Shown here: piece by piece, positions 1 to 5,829 of the stretch | How positions within the stretch are numbered: the first letter of the stretch is position 1 | Layout: the number at the start of each line of letters is the position of its first letter | Source of the DNA: CAYMCQ01 sp964389025 | GTDB lineage: Bacteria; Verrucomicrobiota; Verrucomicrobiia; Limisphaerales; CAYMCQ01 | NCBI GenBank assembly: GCA_964389025.1 | Contig: CAYMCQ010000127.1 | Coordinates: 1 to 6,405 of the forward strand | Length of the DNA: 6,405 nt | Direction of reading: 5' to 3' | The notes under the pieces: model-generated | The model's input: the letters and a program-made list of their open reading frames with translations, nothing else | The model's database searches: none | Told to the model about the DNA's origin: nothing | Program-made: the position numbers and the translations under genes

Positions 1-53
1 TCGTTGACGAATTTGACCACCCGTTCACGCAAATCAAGGCTATAAGCTTTCAT
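1..53 (-). CDS. IS630-type transposase, N-terminal fragment cut by window edge
   Basis: The reverse strand from an ATG at 53 reads MKAYSLDLRERVVKFVN and runs off the window. This is the characteristic start of IS630-family (Tc1/mariner-like) transposases, whose first segment is a helix-turn-helix that binds the terminal inverted repeat; the DDE catalytic domain would lie outside the window. Seen: the 17 residues and a clean ATG. Known: the SLDLRERVV-type opening is typical of the family. Inferred: an insertion sequence lies to the left with its promoter end pointing right, so its terminal repeat should fall shortly after position 53. Whether the element is intact cannot be judged from 53 bases. 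Confidence 0.8.
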   Translation of the reverse strand, partial: MKAYSLDLRERVVKFVN

Positions 54-102
54 GCACCTACTCCTGCCATACTATGTCCCAATGTCAATATGAATTGCTA
101 TA
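54..102 (-). mobile_element. Putative upstream end of the IS630-type element
   Basis: This is the short AT-rich leader before the transposase ATG, where an IS630 terminal inverted repeat normally lies. A TATA at 99-102 could contain the TA target dinucleotide that IS630 elements duplicate. The partner end is outside the window, so the boundary is a guess. If it is right, the first codons of the 64-aa ORF starting at 74 are IS sequence. Confidence 0.3.
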
Positions 103-268
103 TGACCCGTTGCGGATTTATCCCGAGGACAAGTTTTCACCTCACTTTGGCTTGGACTACGACGATGACGTTGCGATGGTCATCCAAGATATGAAGATTA
201 TCAAAGGCTACAGAGATTACTCATTCCCTTTGGAAGAAATTGAGACCGGCGAGCCGCGTTCACGTTGA
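74..268 (+). CDS. Unrecognised 64-aa ORF, probably a chimaera of IS end and gene remnant
   Basis: The ORF begins MSQCQYELLYDPLRIYPEDK and ends YSFPLEEIETGEPRSR. It is acidic in the middle (DYDDD at 28-32) with no membrane segment, signal peptide or metal motif. I do not recognise a family. The ATG lies in what is probably the terminal region of the IS630 element, and the last six or seven codons overlap, in another frame, the leader of the pseudopilin pseudogene. The likeliest reading is a remnant of an unrelated gene (about 103-243) trapped between the IS end and the truncated pseudopilin. The composition of the middle part looks protein-like, so a real small protein is possible. The terminal TGA (266-268) overlaps a TTG at 265 in the pseudopilin frame, but that TTG lies inside the FTLIE motif and is unlikely to be a functional coupled start. 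Confidence 0.3.
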   Translation: MSQCQYELLYDPLRIYPEDKFSPHFGLDYDDDVAMVIQDMKIIKGYRDYSFPLEEIETGEPRSR

Positions 269-954
269 TCGAGTTGCTAGTGGTGATTGCGATCATCGCG
301 ATTCTGGCGGGGATGCTTTTGCCGGCGTTGAGCCGGGCGAAGGAGGCGGGCCGGAGAATTTCCTGCCTCAATCGCGTCAAGCAGCTTGGCGTTTCGCTCG
401 TGATGTATGTGGATGACAACAACAGCCGCTTTCCCGCGCGCGTCGTGTGGGGCAACCGCTGGCCGGCGTCGTTGCAGGACAGTTATCGCGATCTCAAACT
501 GTTGAAGTGTCCTAGCGATGGCCCCGCACCGGCGACCCGCACAAACGCAATTCCCTAAGCCGACCGGGCGCCGCGCAGCTACATCATCAATGGCTGGAAC
601 GATTATTTCAGGGCGCAGGGCGACGACACATGGAACAGACTCAGAAGCGGCGATCCAAGTCTGACGCTTCCTGAAAGCGCCATCAACCAGACGGCGGACA
701 CGAATGTGTTCGGCGAAAAGGACTACGACTCACCCCACTATTACATAGACTACGAATTTTACGACGACCTGTTGCAGCTTGACCAAAGCAAACATGCGAC
801 ACGCCAAAAAAATCAGGACGGAAACGGCGGCGGGTCGAACTATGCGCTTGCCGACGGCAGCGGCCGTTTTCTGCGCTTTGGCAGCGCGGTCAATCCAGTT
901 GACCTGTGGGCAATCACCCGCGCCCAACGCGCCACGCCAGTCGTTTACCAGTAA
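244..954 (+). pseudogene. Type II secretion pseudopilin-like protein, decapitated and with in-frame stop
   Basis: The frame opens after a TGA at 241-243 and reads DRRAAFTLIELLVVIAII, the class III (prepilin peptidase) signal and hydrophobic helix of pseudopilins. It continues through LLPALSRAKEAG, a Cys-Pro-x-Asp segment, an APRSYIINGWNDYF segment and a C-terminal SNYALADGSGRFLRF, ending at TAA 952-954. Two lesions are visible. No ATG, GTG or TTG lies in frame between 244 and the FTLIE motif, so the leader's start is missing. An in-frame TAA at 556-558 also splits the body, while the reading frame either side still aligns with the paralogue at 1551-2366. The stop aligns as one extra codon between Pro and Ala-Asp of the paralogue's FPADAAPRSY. 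The lost 5' end coincides with the IS630-proximal junction, so insertion or deletion probably removed it. Other genes here end in TAA, so recoding is unlikely. Confidence 0.85.
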
Positions 955-1007
955 AATTTTCGAGGCGGGAAAAAAAGTTCGTTTCGTTCCCCGCGAATCG
1001 CATTCGC

Positions 1008-1490
1008 CTACCTCGCTGGCGCGACGGAAATCTGAAAGTTGCGTTCGCCGTGAACCGAGCCAGCGTCGAGCAGCAAACGATACACGACGTTGGTTTGCAG
1101 CGAATCGGGACCGATGCCTTTGACGGCCGGCCGCATCCCGCGAATTCTATCGCCATAGGCAAAACTATTTATCGGAACTGAATTTGAATCCGAAATCAGA
1201 TGCCAGATGGCGTGGGGATACTTGTTGGTTTTAAAGTCGTCAAACGGAACGACCTTCAGCTGCGTCAAATTATATTTTTTCGGTGACAATCGAAACATCA
1301 CTGTTGCGCCGGGGGGTTCCGGTTGCCGACCGCGTGCGCGGTCGGGCGTGCGCGGTCGGGGGCGCGCCGCGCCGGCGCGGTAACTGATTTGAATACCATT
1401 TGAGACGAACGAGTCTTTGTAGAGGTAAAAATAAATCACGCCGGCCACCAAAAGAAAGAGAACGAAGAGCATGGTTTTACTTTTCGTCAT
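1008..1490 (-). CDS. Small membrane-anchored protein of unknown function with GC-repeat insert
   Basis: The 160-aa product has a short basic N-terminus (MTKSKT), one hydrophobic helix at about residues 7-24, then an extracytoplasmic domain. Residues 38-60 are a low-complexity Arg/Pro/Gly/Ala stretch encoded by the palindromic repeat at 1326-1380. The rest (62-160) is an ordinary globular-looking domain with YPHAIWHLISDSNSVP and YGDRIRGMRP segments. I recall similar short proteins in Verrucomicrobiota but cannot assign a function, so it stays hypothetical. The ATG at 1490 immediately precedes the helix and is the natural start; no strong Shine-Dalgarno is seen. It is divergent from the pseudopilin starting at 1551 (60-bp shared gap) and convergent with the pseudogene ending at 954. 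The stop is TAG. Confidence 0.75.
   Translation of the reverse strand: MTKSKTMLFVLFLLVAGVIYFYLYKDSFVSNGIQISYRAGAARPRPRTPDRARGRQPEPPGATVMFRLSPKKYNLTQLKVVPFDDFKTNKYPHAIWHLISDSNSVPINSFAYGDRIRGMRPAVKGIGPDSLQTNVVYRLLLDAGSVHGERNFQISVAPAR
1326..1380. repeat. GC-rich palindromic repeat lying in frame inside a gene
   Basis: Three nested structures are visible. An inverted repeat has CCGACCGC at 1326-1333 and GCGGTCGG at 1338-1345. A 14-bp tandem direct repeat, CGTGCGCGGTCGGG, occupies 1333-1346 and 1347-1360. A perfect 14-bp palindrome, CCGCGCCGGCGCGG, lies at 1367-1380. The block is almost entirely G/C while the flanking codons are moderate in GC. It encodes about residues 38-55 of the minus-strand protein without breaking the frame. 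It resembles in behaviour the Rickettsia palindromic elements, which also insert in frame; no sequence relation is claimed. Confidence 0.7.
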
Positions 1491-1550
1491 AACATTGCAT
1501 CAGTTGACGATGTGTTCAGACGGTTATTCGAGCGCATCGGTTAACAATTT

Positions 1551-2366
1551 ATGAAAACGACTCTGCGAAAATATGCCGGCGCGCGCGCAGACGGGCCTTC
1601 GCCACGTCGTAGTGTTGGCCCGCGCGGTAGCGTGCAAGGCTACGGCCACGCAGGCGGGTTCACCTTGATCGAGCTGCTGGTTGTCATTTCCATCATAGCC
1701 ATCCTTGCCGGCATGTTGCTGCCGGCCCTCAGCCGCGCCAAGGAGGCGGCAAAGCGAATCAACTGCGTGAGCAATCTTCGTCAAATAAACGTTGCCGCCA
1801 GGATGTATGTGGGCGAGAACGAGGGTTATTATCCGCCGCGTGTGGTCAAGAGCCGCTGGCCGGAGCGTTTGCGAGATGGCTACAAGAATTTGCGGCTGCT
1901 GCATTGCCCCACCGATGCTCAAAATCCTAAATCCAATGAAACCGATGCGGTGAATTTTCCCGCCGACGCCGCGCCACGAAGCTATGTGATCAACGGCATG
2001 AATGATTATTTCAAACGCACGTTGAGCCAGGCCGATTTCGACCGATACATGAACGGCGTTTATCCGGGGTCGTTCAAGGAAAGCGTCCTTCCGCGTCCGA
2101 GCGACACCATCGAGTTCGGCGAAAAAGATACTGAAAAGGGAGATTATTACATGGATATGTTCGAGGGAAGAGGCGGCAACGACTTCGATGGAATCGCCGA
2201 ACAGACCCGCCATTCCGGCCGCGGACCGAGCAGCGACTCCGGCGGTTCAAATTATAATTTCGCCGACGGCAGCGTGCGGTTTTTGAAAGTCCATAAGTCG
2301 CTGGATCCGCTGAATCTCTGGGCCGTGAGCGATGAAGACCGCGTGGCGCAAGCGGTTCATTATTGA
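1551..2366 (+). CDS. Type II secretion pseudopilin-like protein (intact paralogue)
   Basis: The 271-aa product has a class III prepilin leader. The predicted prepilin peptidase cut is after Gly36, giving Phe37 at +1 and Glu41 at +5 of FTLIELLVVISIIAIL, and mature proteins of this kind are N-methylated and assemble through the hydrophobic helix (about 37-60). The body contains two Cys (72, 119) that are also present in the broken paralogue, and PRSYVINGMNDYF (142-154). The C-terminus has His221 followed by SNYNFADGSVRFL (233-245). This is a variant of the H-X9-DG processing-associated motif with 17 residues instead of nine between His and Asp-Gly. Residues about 9-35 are a Gly/Arg/Pro-rich insert encoded by a repeat, making the leader unusually long. 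ATG 1551 is used; a GTG at residue 28 would give a conventional 9-residue leader. Role unknown: such proteins occur in many copies in this phylum and need not belong to a secretion machine. Confidence 0.88.
   Translation: MKTTLRKYAGARADGPSPRRSVGPRGSVQGYGHAGGFTLIELLVVISIIAILAGMLLPALSRAKEAAKRINCVSNLRQINVAARMYVGENEGYYPPRVVKSRWPERLRDGYKNLRLLHCPTDAQNPKSNETDAVNFPADAAPRSYVINGMNDYFKRTLSQADFDRYMNGVYPGSFKESVLPRPSDTIEFGEKDTEKGDYYMDMFEGRGGNDFDGIAEQTRHSGRGPSSDSGGSNYNFADGSVRFLKVHKSLDPLNLWAVSDEDRVAQAVHY
1575..1655. repeat. Structured GC-rich insert in the pseudopilin leader
   Basis: The segment between the basic leader start (MKTTLRKYA) and GFTLIE is GC-rich and self-complementary. GCCTT at 1595-1599 pairs with AAGGC at 1636-1640, CACG at 1603-1606 with CGTG at 1631-1634, and GTAGC at 1627-1631 with GCTAC at 1639-1643 as an alternative hairpin. 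It keeps the frame open. Removing it would leave a leader of normal size. Exact borders are not determined. Confidence 0.5.
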
Positions 2367-2367
2367 A

Positions 2368-2454
2368 CGTCTCGGAGAGACGAGTTACACGAGTTCCAAA
2401 CTTTTACTCCAAACAAAATCAGAAGGTCAGGGGCTCGTGTAACTCGCCCCTCCG
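2368..2454. repeat. REP-like inverted repeat / possible bidirectional terminator between convergent genes
   Basis: Two 21-bp arms (2373-2393 and 2434-2454) form an inverted repeat with 19 of 21 matches and a perfect 13-bp core (CGAGTTACACGAG at 2381-2393, its complement at 2434-2446), separated by 40 bp. A second hairpin, CGTCTC/GAGACG (2368-2373, 2377-2382), starts two bases after the pseudopilin stop. In RNA from the minus strand both imperfect pairs become G-U wobbles, so the stem is fully paired there, whereas plus-strand RNA has two A-C mismatches. No U-tract follows on either side, so intrinsic termination is uncertain; a REP/MITE-type repeat protecting 3' ends is equally likely. Confidence 0.65.
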
Positions 2455-2459
2455 AAGAA

Positions 2460-3641
2460 TCACGATTCGCTCAACCGTTTCACCGCTTTTTCGTGAAGCA
2501 TCGCGTGGGCGTCCTTCAAGATGCCGGGAATTTTTTCTGCGAACGGGCTGCGTTTCAAAACGCCCGCGACTTTTCCATCGTCCAGCTTCGCGACGTGCTC
2601 GCCGGGGAACCAATGATCGCCCTGACCAAGCAGGTTGTAGCGCATCTTGCCCCACGATACGAGGTCGAGCGACTTCGCGTAAGTCCAGAGCCGGAGAATT
2701 TCCATGACGTTCACTTCGCCGGGCACATCTACATATTGCGGCAAACCCTCGAACCACCGTGCGCACCAATCCGCGCCGAGCGCACGGCTCATTTCTTCGC
2801 GCAAACGTTTTTCAATCGGGGCAATCGTGGCGGCAATGTTGTCGTAAAATTTCAGCGTGGCGACGTGCTCGTCGAAATCCTCCGGCCTGCTCGCGCCGCA
2901 ACTGAGCGTGTGGACTTCACTTCGCGCCAGGCAATAAAGGTCATTGAACTGCATCGGCGACAGCGGCGCGCAAAGTTCGACGAGTTTTTTCGGCGGCTCG
3001 TAAAGTTTTCCGCCCTTGTCGTTCGGACTGATGATGAACACGCCCATGTCATGCCTGCGCGCGGCGGCGATGGCTGGCCAGTTCAAGTCGTTGACGAAAT
3101 ACCAGTGGACGTTCATGTAATCGAACCCGCCGGTGTTCACCGCTTCGAGAATGATGTCCGTGGTCGCGTGCGTTGAAAAACCGATGAAGCGGGCGCGGCC
3201 TTCCCGTTGAAGTTTGCGCGCGGCGGCCAGGCAGCCGTTTTTCTTGAGCGACCAATCGAGCAGTTGTCGGTTGTTGATGCCGTGGAGCGCGAGCAGGTCA
3301 ACGTGGTCGAGTTTGAGATATTTCAATGACGTGTCGAACGTCCTGAGAAATTCTTCCGCGGTTTCCTTCGGGCCGATTTTGGTTTGGACGATGATTTTGT
3401 CGCGCGGAAATGTCGGCAGCACATAACCCAGCTGCATTTCGGATGAGCCATAGCCGCGCGCCGTCTCGATGTGATTGATGCCGAGTTCGACGGCGCGATG
3501 GATCGTGGCTTCAAGATTGTGCTGGTTGGCCGGCGAGATTTCTTTTGGGTCAACGTCCTGCCACTTGAATTGGTAACGCATCCCGCCGCAGGAAAAAACC
3601 GGCATCTGCAATTCTGTTCGGCCAAAGCGGCGGTATTTCAT
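2460..3641 (-). CDS. Aldo/keto reductase family oxidoreductase
   Basis: The 393-aa product begins MKYRRFGRTELQMPVFSCGG, the usual AKR opening. Core signatures in order are GINHIETARGYGSSEMQLG (54-72), IVQTKIGP (84-91), VDLLALHG (114-121) and GKARFIGFS-like EGRARFIGFS (147-156). Catalytic positions Tyr64, Lys88 and His120 are present, but the usual Asp of the DTA motif is Glu59. After about residue 280 a C-terminal extension follows (PGEVNVMEILRLWTYAK, then YNLLGQGDHWFPGEHV). It resembles the ferredoxin-like tail of COG1453-type AKRs yet has only one Cys (293), so it cannot hold a 4Fe-4S cluster. It is expected to be cytosolic and NAD(P)H-dependent; substrate unknown. The frame is open to 3866, but the extra N-terminus has no family features. 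ATG 3641 is chosen, and ATG 3665 (MARAYFAAMKYRR) is the alternative. The sulfatase lies 196 bp upstream on the same strand, so co-transcription is possible. Confidence 0.9.
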   Translation of the reverse strand: MKYRRFGRTELQMPVFSCGGMRYQFKWQDVDPKEISPANQHNLEATIHRAVELGINHIETARGYGSSEMQLGYVLPTFPRDKIIVQTKIGPKETAEEFLRTFDTSLKYLKLDHVDLLALHGINNRQLLDWSLKKNGCLAAARKLQREGRARFIGFSTHATTDIILEAVNTGGFDYMNVHWYFVNDLNWPAIAAARRHDMGVFIISPNDKGGKLYEPPKKLVELCAPLSPMQFNDLYCLARSEVHTLSCGASRPEDFDEHVATLKFYDNIAATIAPIEKRLREEMSRALGADWCARWFEGLPQYVDVPGEVNVMEILRLWTYAKSLDLVSWGKMRYNLLGQGDHWFPGEHVAKLDDGKVAGVLKRSPFAEKIPGILKDAHAMLHEKAVKRLSES

Positions 3642-3837
3642 CGCGGCGAAATATGCCCGAGCCATGGTGCCAGGAGCAACGAGTTTTGAAGTGCGCGGAG
3701 TTGTCACCACACTGGAACACTTTGGCGGAGAAACCAGAACAAAAAACCGTGCCTCATGCATTCTCCACCTGTCCGACAATTCGATGGAGAACCAGTTTTC
3801 AAGAGTTGGTATCGCAGCGGACACGGTGCCGGTGCGC

Positions 3838-5226
3838 TCAATCCGGCAACGCCGCTTTCCAGCCACCCCCGAGAACTTGTTTCAACTCTCTCATCGTTGT
3901 CGTGTGCTCCGGTGACAGCGCGAGATTCGCGAACTCGTGCGGGTCGGCATCGTGGTCATAAAGCTCGACGCTGCCGTTGAACCACTCAGTGTAGCGCCAG
4001 CGTTCCGTGCGAACCGTGCGCCCGAGCCTGCTGGGATCAAGCTCCGCACCACCTTTCACCTTGCCGGCGTGACTGACGACGGTGAACGCAGCCTTCTTCC
4101 ACGGGCGGTCGGGCCGGTTGAGCAGCGGCACGAAACTCAAGCCTTCGAGGCCGTCCGGTTTTGGCAGGCCGCACAACTCGGCGAGGGTCGGAAACAAGTC
4201 CACCAGTTCGACCAGCCGCGCCGAGACTGCCGGCTTCTTTCCCGGCACAGCGACAATGAGCGGCACGCGCGACGCCTCCTCGAAGACCGTCATCTTGTGC
4301 CACAATCCGCCGTGCTCGCCGAGATGGTAGCCGTGGTCGCTGAGGAACACGACGACGGTGCGGTCCCGAAGTTTGAGCCGGTCGAGCGTGTCGAGCAGCA
4401 CGCCCACCTGCGCGTCCATGAAGCTGATGCTCGCGTAGTAGGCGCTCGTCACAGGCCGTCGTCTCGGCCCGGTCAACCGTTCGCTGCCGAGATTGTAGGT
4501 GAGCGCGATGGGCGGGATGAGCTTCACGTGCTCCGGCGGCTCCGGACGCGGCGTGAGCTTGTCCGGCGGATAAAGGTCAAAATATTTTTTCGGCGCGATG
4601 TAAGGCGTGTGCGGACGGCGGAAGCCGGTCGCGACGAAAAAAGGTTTGCCATCGCGCGCCGCCTGCTCCATCAAGGCCGCCGTCTTGCGCGCCACGAACC
4701 CGTCCCAGGTGTCCTCGTCTTTCGCGTTGAGCACGATGCCATCGCCTTTCTCGATGATCTGCGACGCCGGCGGATTCTTGGCCTCCTTCGTTTCGCGAAT
4801 GTCCGTGTCCCACGAACGCGGATCCTCGAAGGCGTCGCCCGTGTGAAAAACTTTTCCAACCTTGATTGTGGTGTAACCGTTGCGGCGGAAATGTTCGGGC
4901 AGCATCACGGCGTCCTTGAGATGCGTGCGCGTTGGCGTGGTGTTGTCCACAATCCCGGTCGTGTCGGGCCGGCGGCCGCTCAGGAACGACGTGCGCGACG
5001 GGTTGCAGACCGGATACTGACACCACGCGCGGTCGAACCGCACGCCGCTGGCTGCGAGCCGGTCAATGTTCGGTGACTTGACGACCGCGTTGCCGTAACA
5101 GCCGAGGTCGTTGTTAAGGTCATCGGCGACGATAAAGAGCACATTCCAGCGCGGCACCGGTTCGGCTCCGTGGAGTGCCGCCGTGAGAAGCCACGCCACG
5201 AAAATCGCCTGCAGGACGGAATTCAC
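3838..5226 (-). CDS. Secreted sulfatase, iduronate-2-sulfatase type
   Basis: The 462-aa product (counting from GTG 5226) hydrolyses sulfate esters, probably on a polysaccharide, outside the cytoplasm. A signal peptide covers residues 1-21 (VLQAIFVAWLLTAALHGA). Active-site residues of the formylglycine sulfatases are all visible: metal ligands Asp35-Asp36 (IVADD), Cys74 in C-N-P-S-R as the residue converted to formylglycine, Lys125 and His128 in VGKVFH, His206 in RRPHTP, Asp297-His298 in LSDHGYHLGEHG, and Lys311 in WHKMTVFEE. Length and motif layout match the iduronate-2-sulfatase group; the true substrate is unknown. The frame extends to a TTG at 5262, but the GTG at 5226 gives a standard signal peptide and is preferred. 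A formylglycine-generating enzyme, or anSME for Cys-type sites, must be encoded elsewhere. The 150 bp upstream of the GTG may hold the promoter; I see no convincing boxes. Confidence 0.93.
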   Translation of the reverse strand: MNSVLQAIFVAWLLTAALHGAEPVPRWNVLFIVADDLNNDLGCYGNAVVKSPNIDRLAASGVRFDRAWCQYPVCNPSRTSFLSGRRPDTTGIVDNTTPTRTHLKDAVMLPEHFRRNGYTTIKVGKVFHTGDAFEDPRSWDTDIRETKEAKNPPASQIIEKGDGIVLNAKDEDTWDGFVARKTAALMEQAARDGKPFFVATGFRRPHTPYIAPKKYFDLYPPDKLTPRPEPPEHVKLIPPIALTYNLGSERLTGPRRRPVTSAYYASISFMDAQVGVLLDTLDRLKLRDRTVVVFLSDHGYHLGEHGGLWHKMTVFEEASRVPLIVAVPGKKPAVSARLVELVDLFPTLAELCGLPKPDGLEGLSFVPLLNRPDRPWKKAAFTVVSHAGKVKGGAELDPSRLGRTVRTERWRYTEWFNGSVELYDHDADPHEFANLALSPEHTTTMRELKQVLGGGWKAALPD

Positions 5227-5376
5227 GTCTGGCAGGTTGCAGGAGACATTTCCGGCGGGCAACTACAAATCTGGCGACGGGCGAACACTGCCCGGGAAAA
5301 CCTGAAACCGATTACGTGACCGATGAGCAGCCAGCCGAGAGAACTTTGCCGCCTATCCTTAAGTTAGCCTGCATAA

Positions 5377-5703
5377 TCAATCTCCACTACTACTCTCGTC
5401 TCCAATCTGTCCTGTGTTCCAAGCAATCTGGCAACGTGGACAGTCCAACAACAAACGAAAACGCTGTGTGCCTCCAATGTAATCACGGCGAACTGACAAA
5501 CGGCTGTGACATTCAGGGCAACGACGGCGAAGATAGTAAAAATAGCCGATGACTGCGGGTGTAATGAATAAAACCACGGGCAAGACACTGTTGTCATATC
5601 GCACAGAGAGCCACGAAAGCAGCGCGGCAAACGCGATAAATGAAACGACGATGAGCACTGCCCGACCCATAGGAAACCGAGGTAATGGGCGTTCGTCTAT
5701 CAT
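5377..5703 (-). CDS. Two-helix membrane protein with C-terminal zinc ribbon
   Basis: The 108-aa product begins MIDERPLPRFPMGR, followed by two hydrophobic helices (about 14-33 and 39-58), then a basic stop-transfer segment (YLRRR) and a zinc ribbon formed by CPEC (62-65) and CPRC (88-91), with 22 residues between the Cys pairs. The ribbon is probably cytoplasmic. I do not recognise a named family. Small membrane-tethered zinc ribbons are often regulatory or scaffolding proteins, but no function should be assigned. The frame is open upstream to 5934, but that part crosses the MITE-like element and has no protein-like character, so ATG 5703 is chosen; a weak AGGTGG lies about 12 bases upstream. 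It is upstream of the sulfatase on the same strand (150-bp gap) and could be in the same transcript. Confidence 0.75.
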   Translation of the reverse strand: MIDERPLPRFPMGRAVLIVVSFIAFAALLSWLSVRYDNSVLPVVLFITPAVIGYFYYLRRRCPECHSRLSVRRDYIGGTQRFRLLLDCPRCQIAWNTGQIGDESSSGD

Positions 5704-5829
5704 AGCGCGTGGATGCCACCTATCTTTTTCAGGAGCTAACACTATTCTGAACGCAAATTTCTGGCGAGCATTGTTTTTGCCCGGAAATAAATCCCGAACA
5801 CGCGCCGGCAAAAACGGAAGTCGCGCAGA

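Noticed and set aside
244..558. Programmed frameshift joining the 64-aa ORF to the pseudopilin
   Set aside because: No slippery sequence is evident at 240-268, and a fusion would place unrelated residues before the prepilin leader; a truncated pseudogene explains it better.
955..1007. Possible terminator between the pseudogene and the convergent small gene (GCGGGAA ... TTCCCCGC)
   Set aside because: The pairing is imperfect and the stem is interrupted; too weak to list.
1320..1380. CRISPR-like array from the tandem 14-bp repeat
   Set aside because: Only two adjacent units without spacers, inside a coding region.
1504..1530. TTGACG followed by TTATTC as a sigma-70-like promoter for the second pseudopilin
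   Set aside because: The spacing (about 14-15 bp) and the -10 match are poor; not reported as a promoter.
1524..2213. 229-codon minus-strand frame opposite the second pseudopilin
   Set aside because: The opposite strand has an unambiguous prepilin signal and a paralogue; this frame has no recognisable feature.
2493..3176. 227-codon plus-strand frame opposite the reductase
   Set aside because: Shadow of a conserved AKR; no domain or plausible start context.
3642..3866. 75-residue N-terminal extension of the reductase
   Set aside because: It overlaps the sulfatase stop, lacks family similarity, and an ATG at 3641 gives the canonical AKR start.
3937..5076. 379-codon open frame on the plus strand opposite the sulfatase
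   Set aside because: It is an antisense shadow produced by GC-rich codons of a gene with complete catalytic motifs; the translation is Arg/Ala/Glu-rich with no domain.
5278..5294. CGGGC/GCCCG hairpin upstream of the sulfatase
   Set aside because: Only five base pairs with no U-tract on the relevant strand; likely chance in GC-rich DNA.
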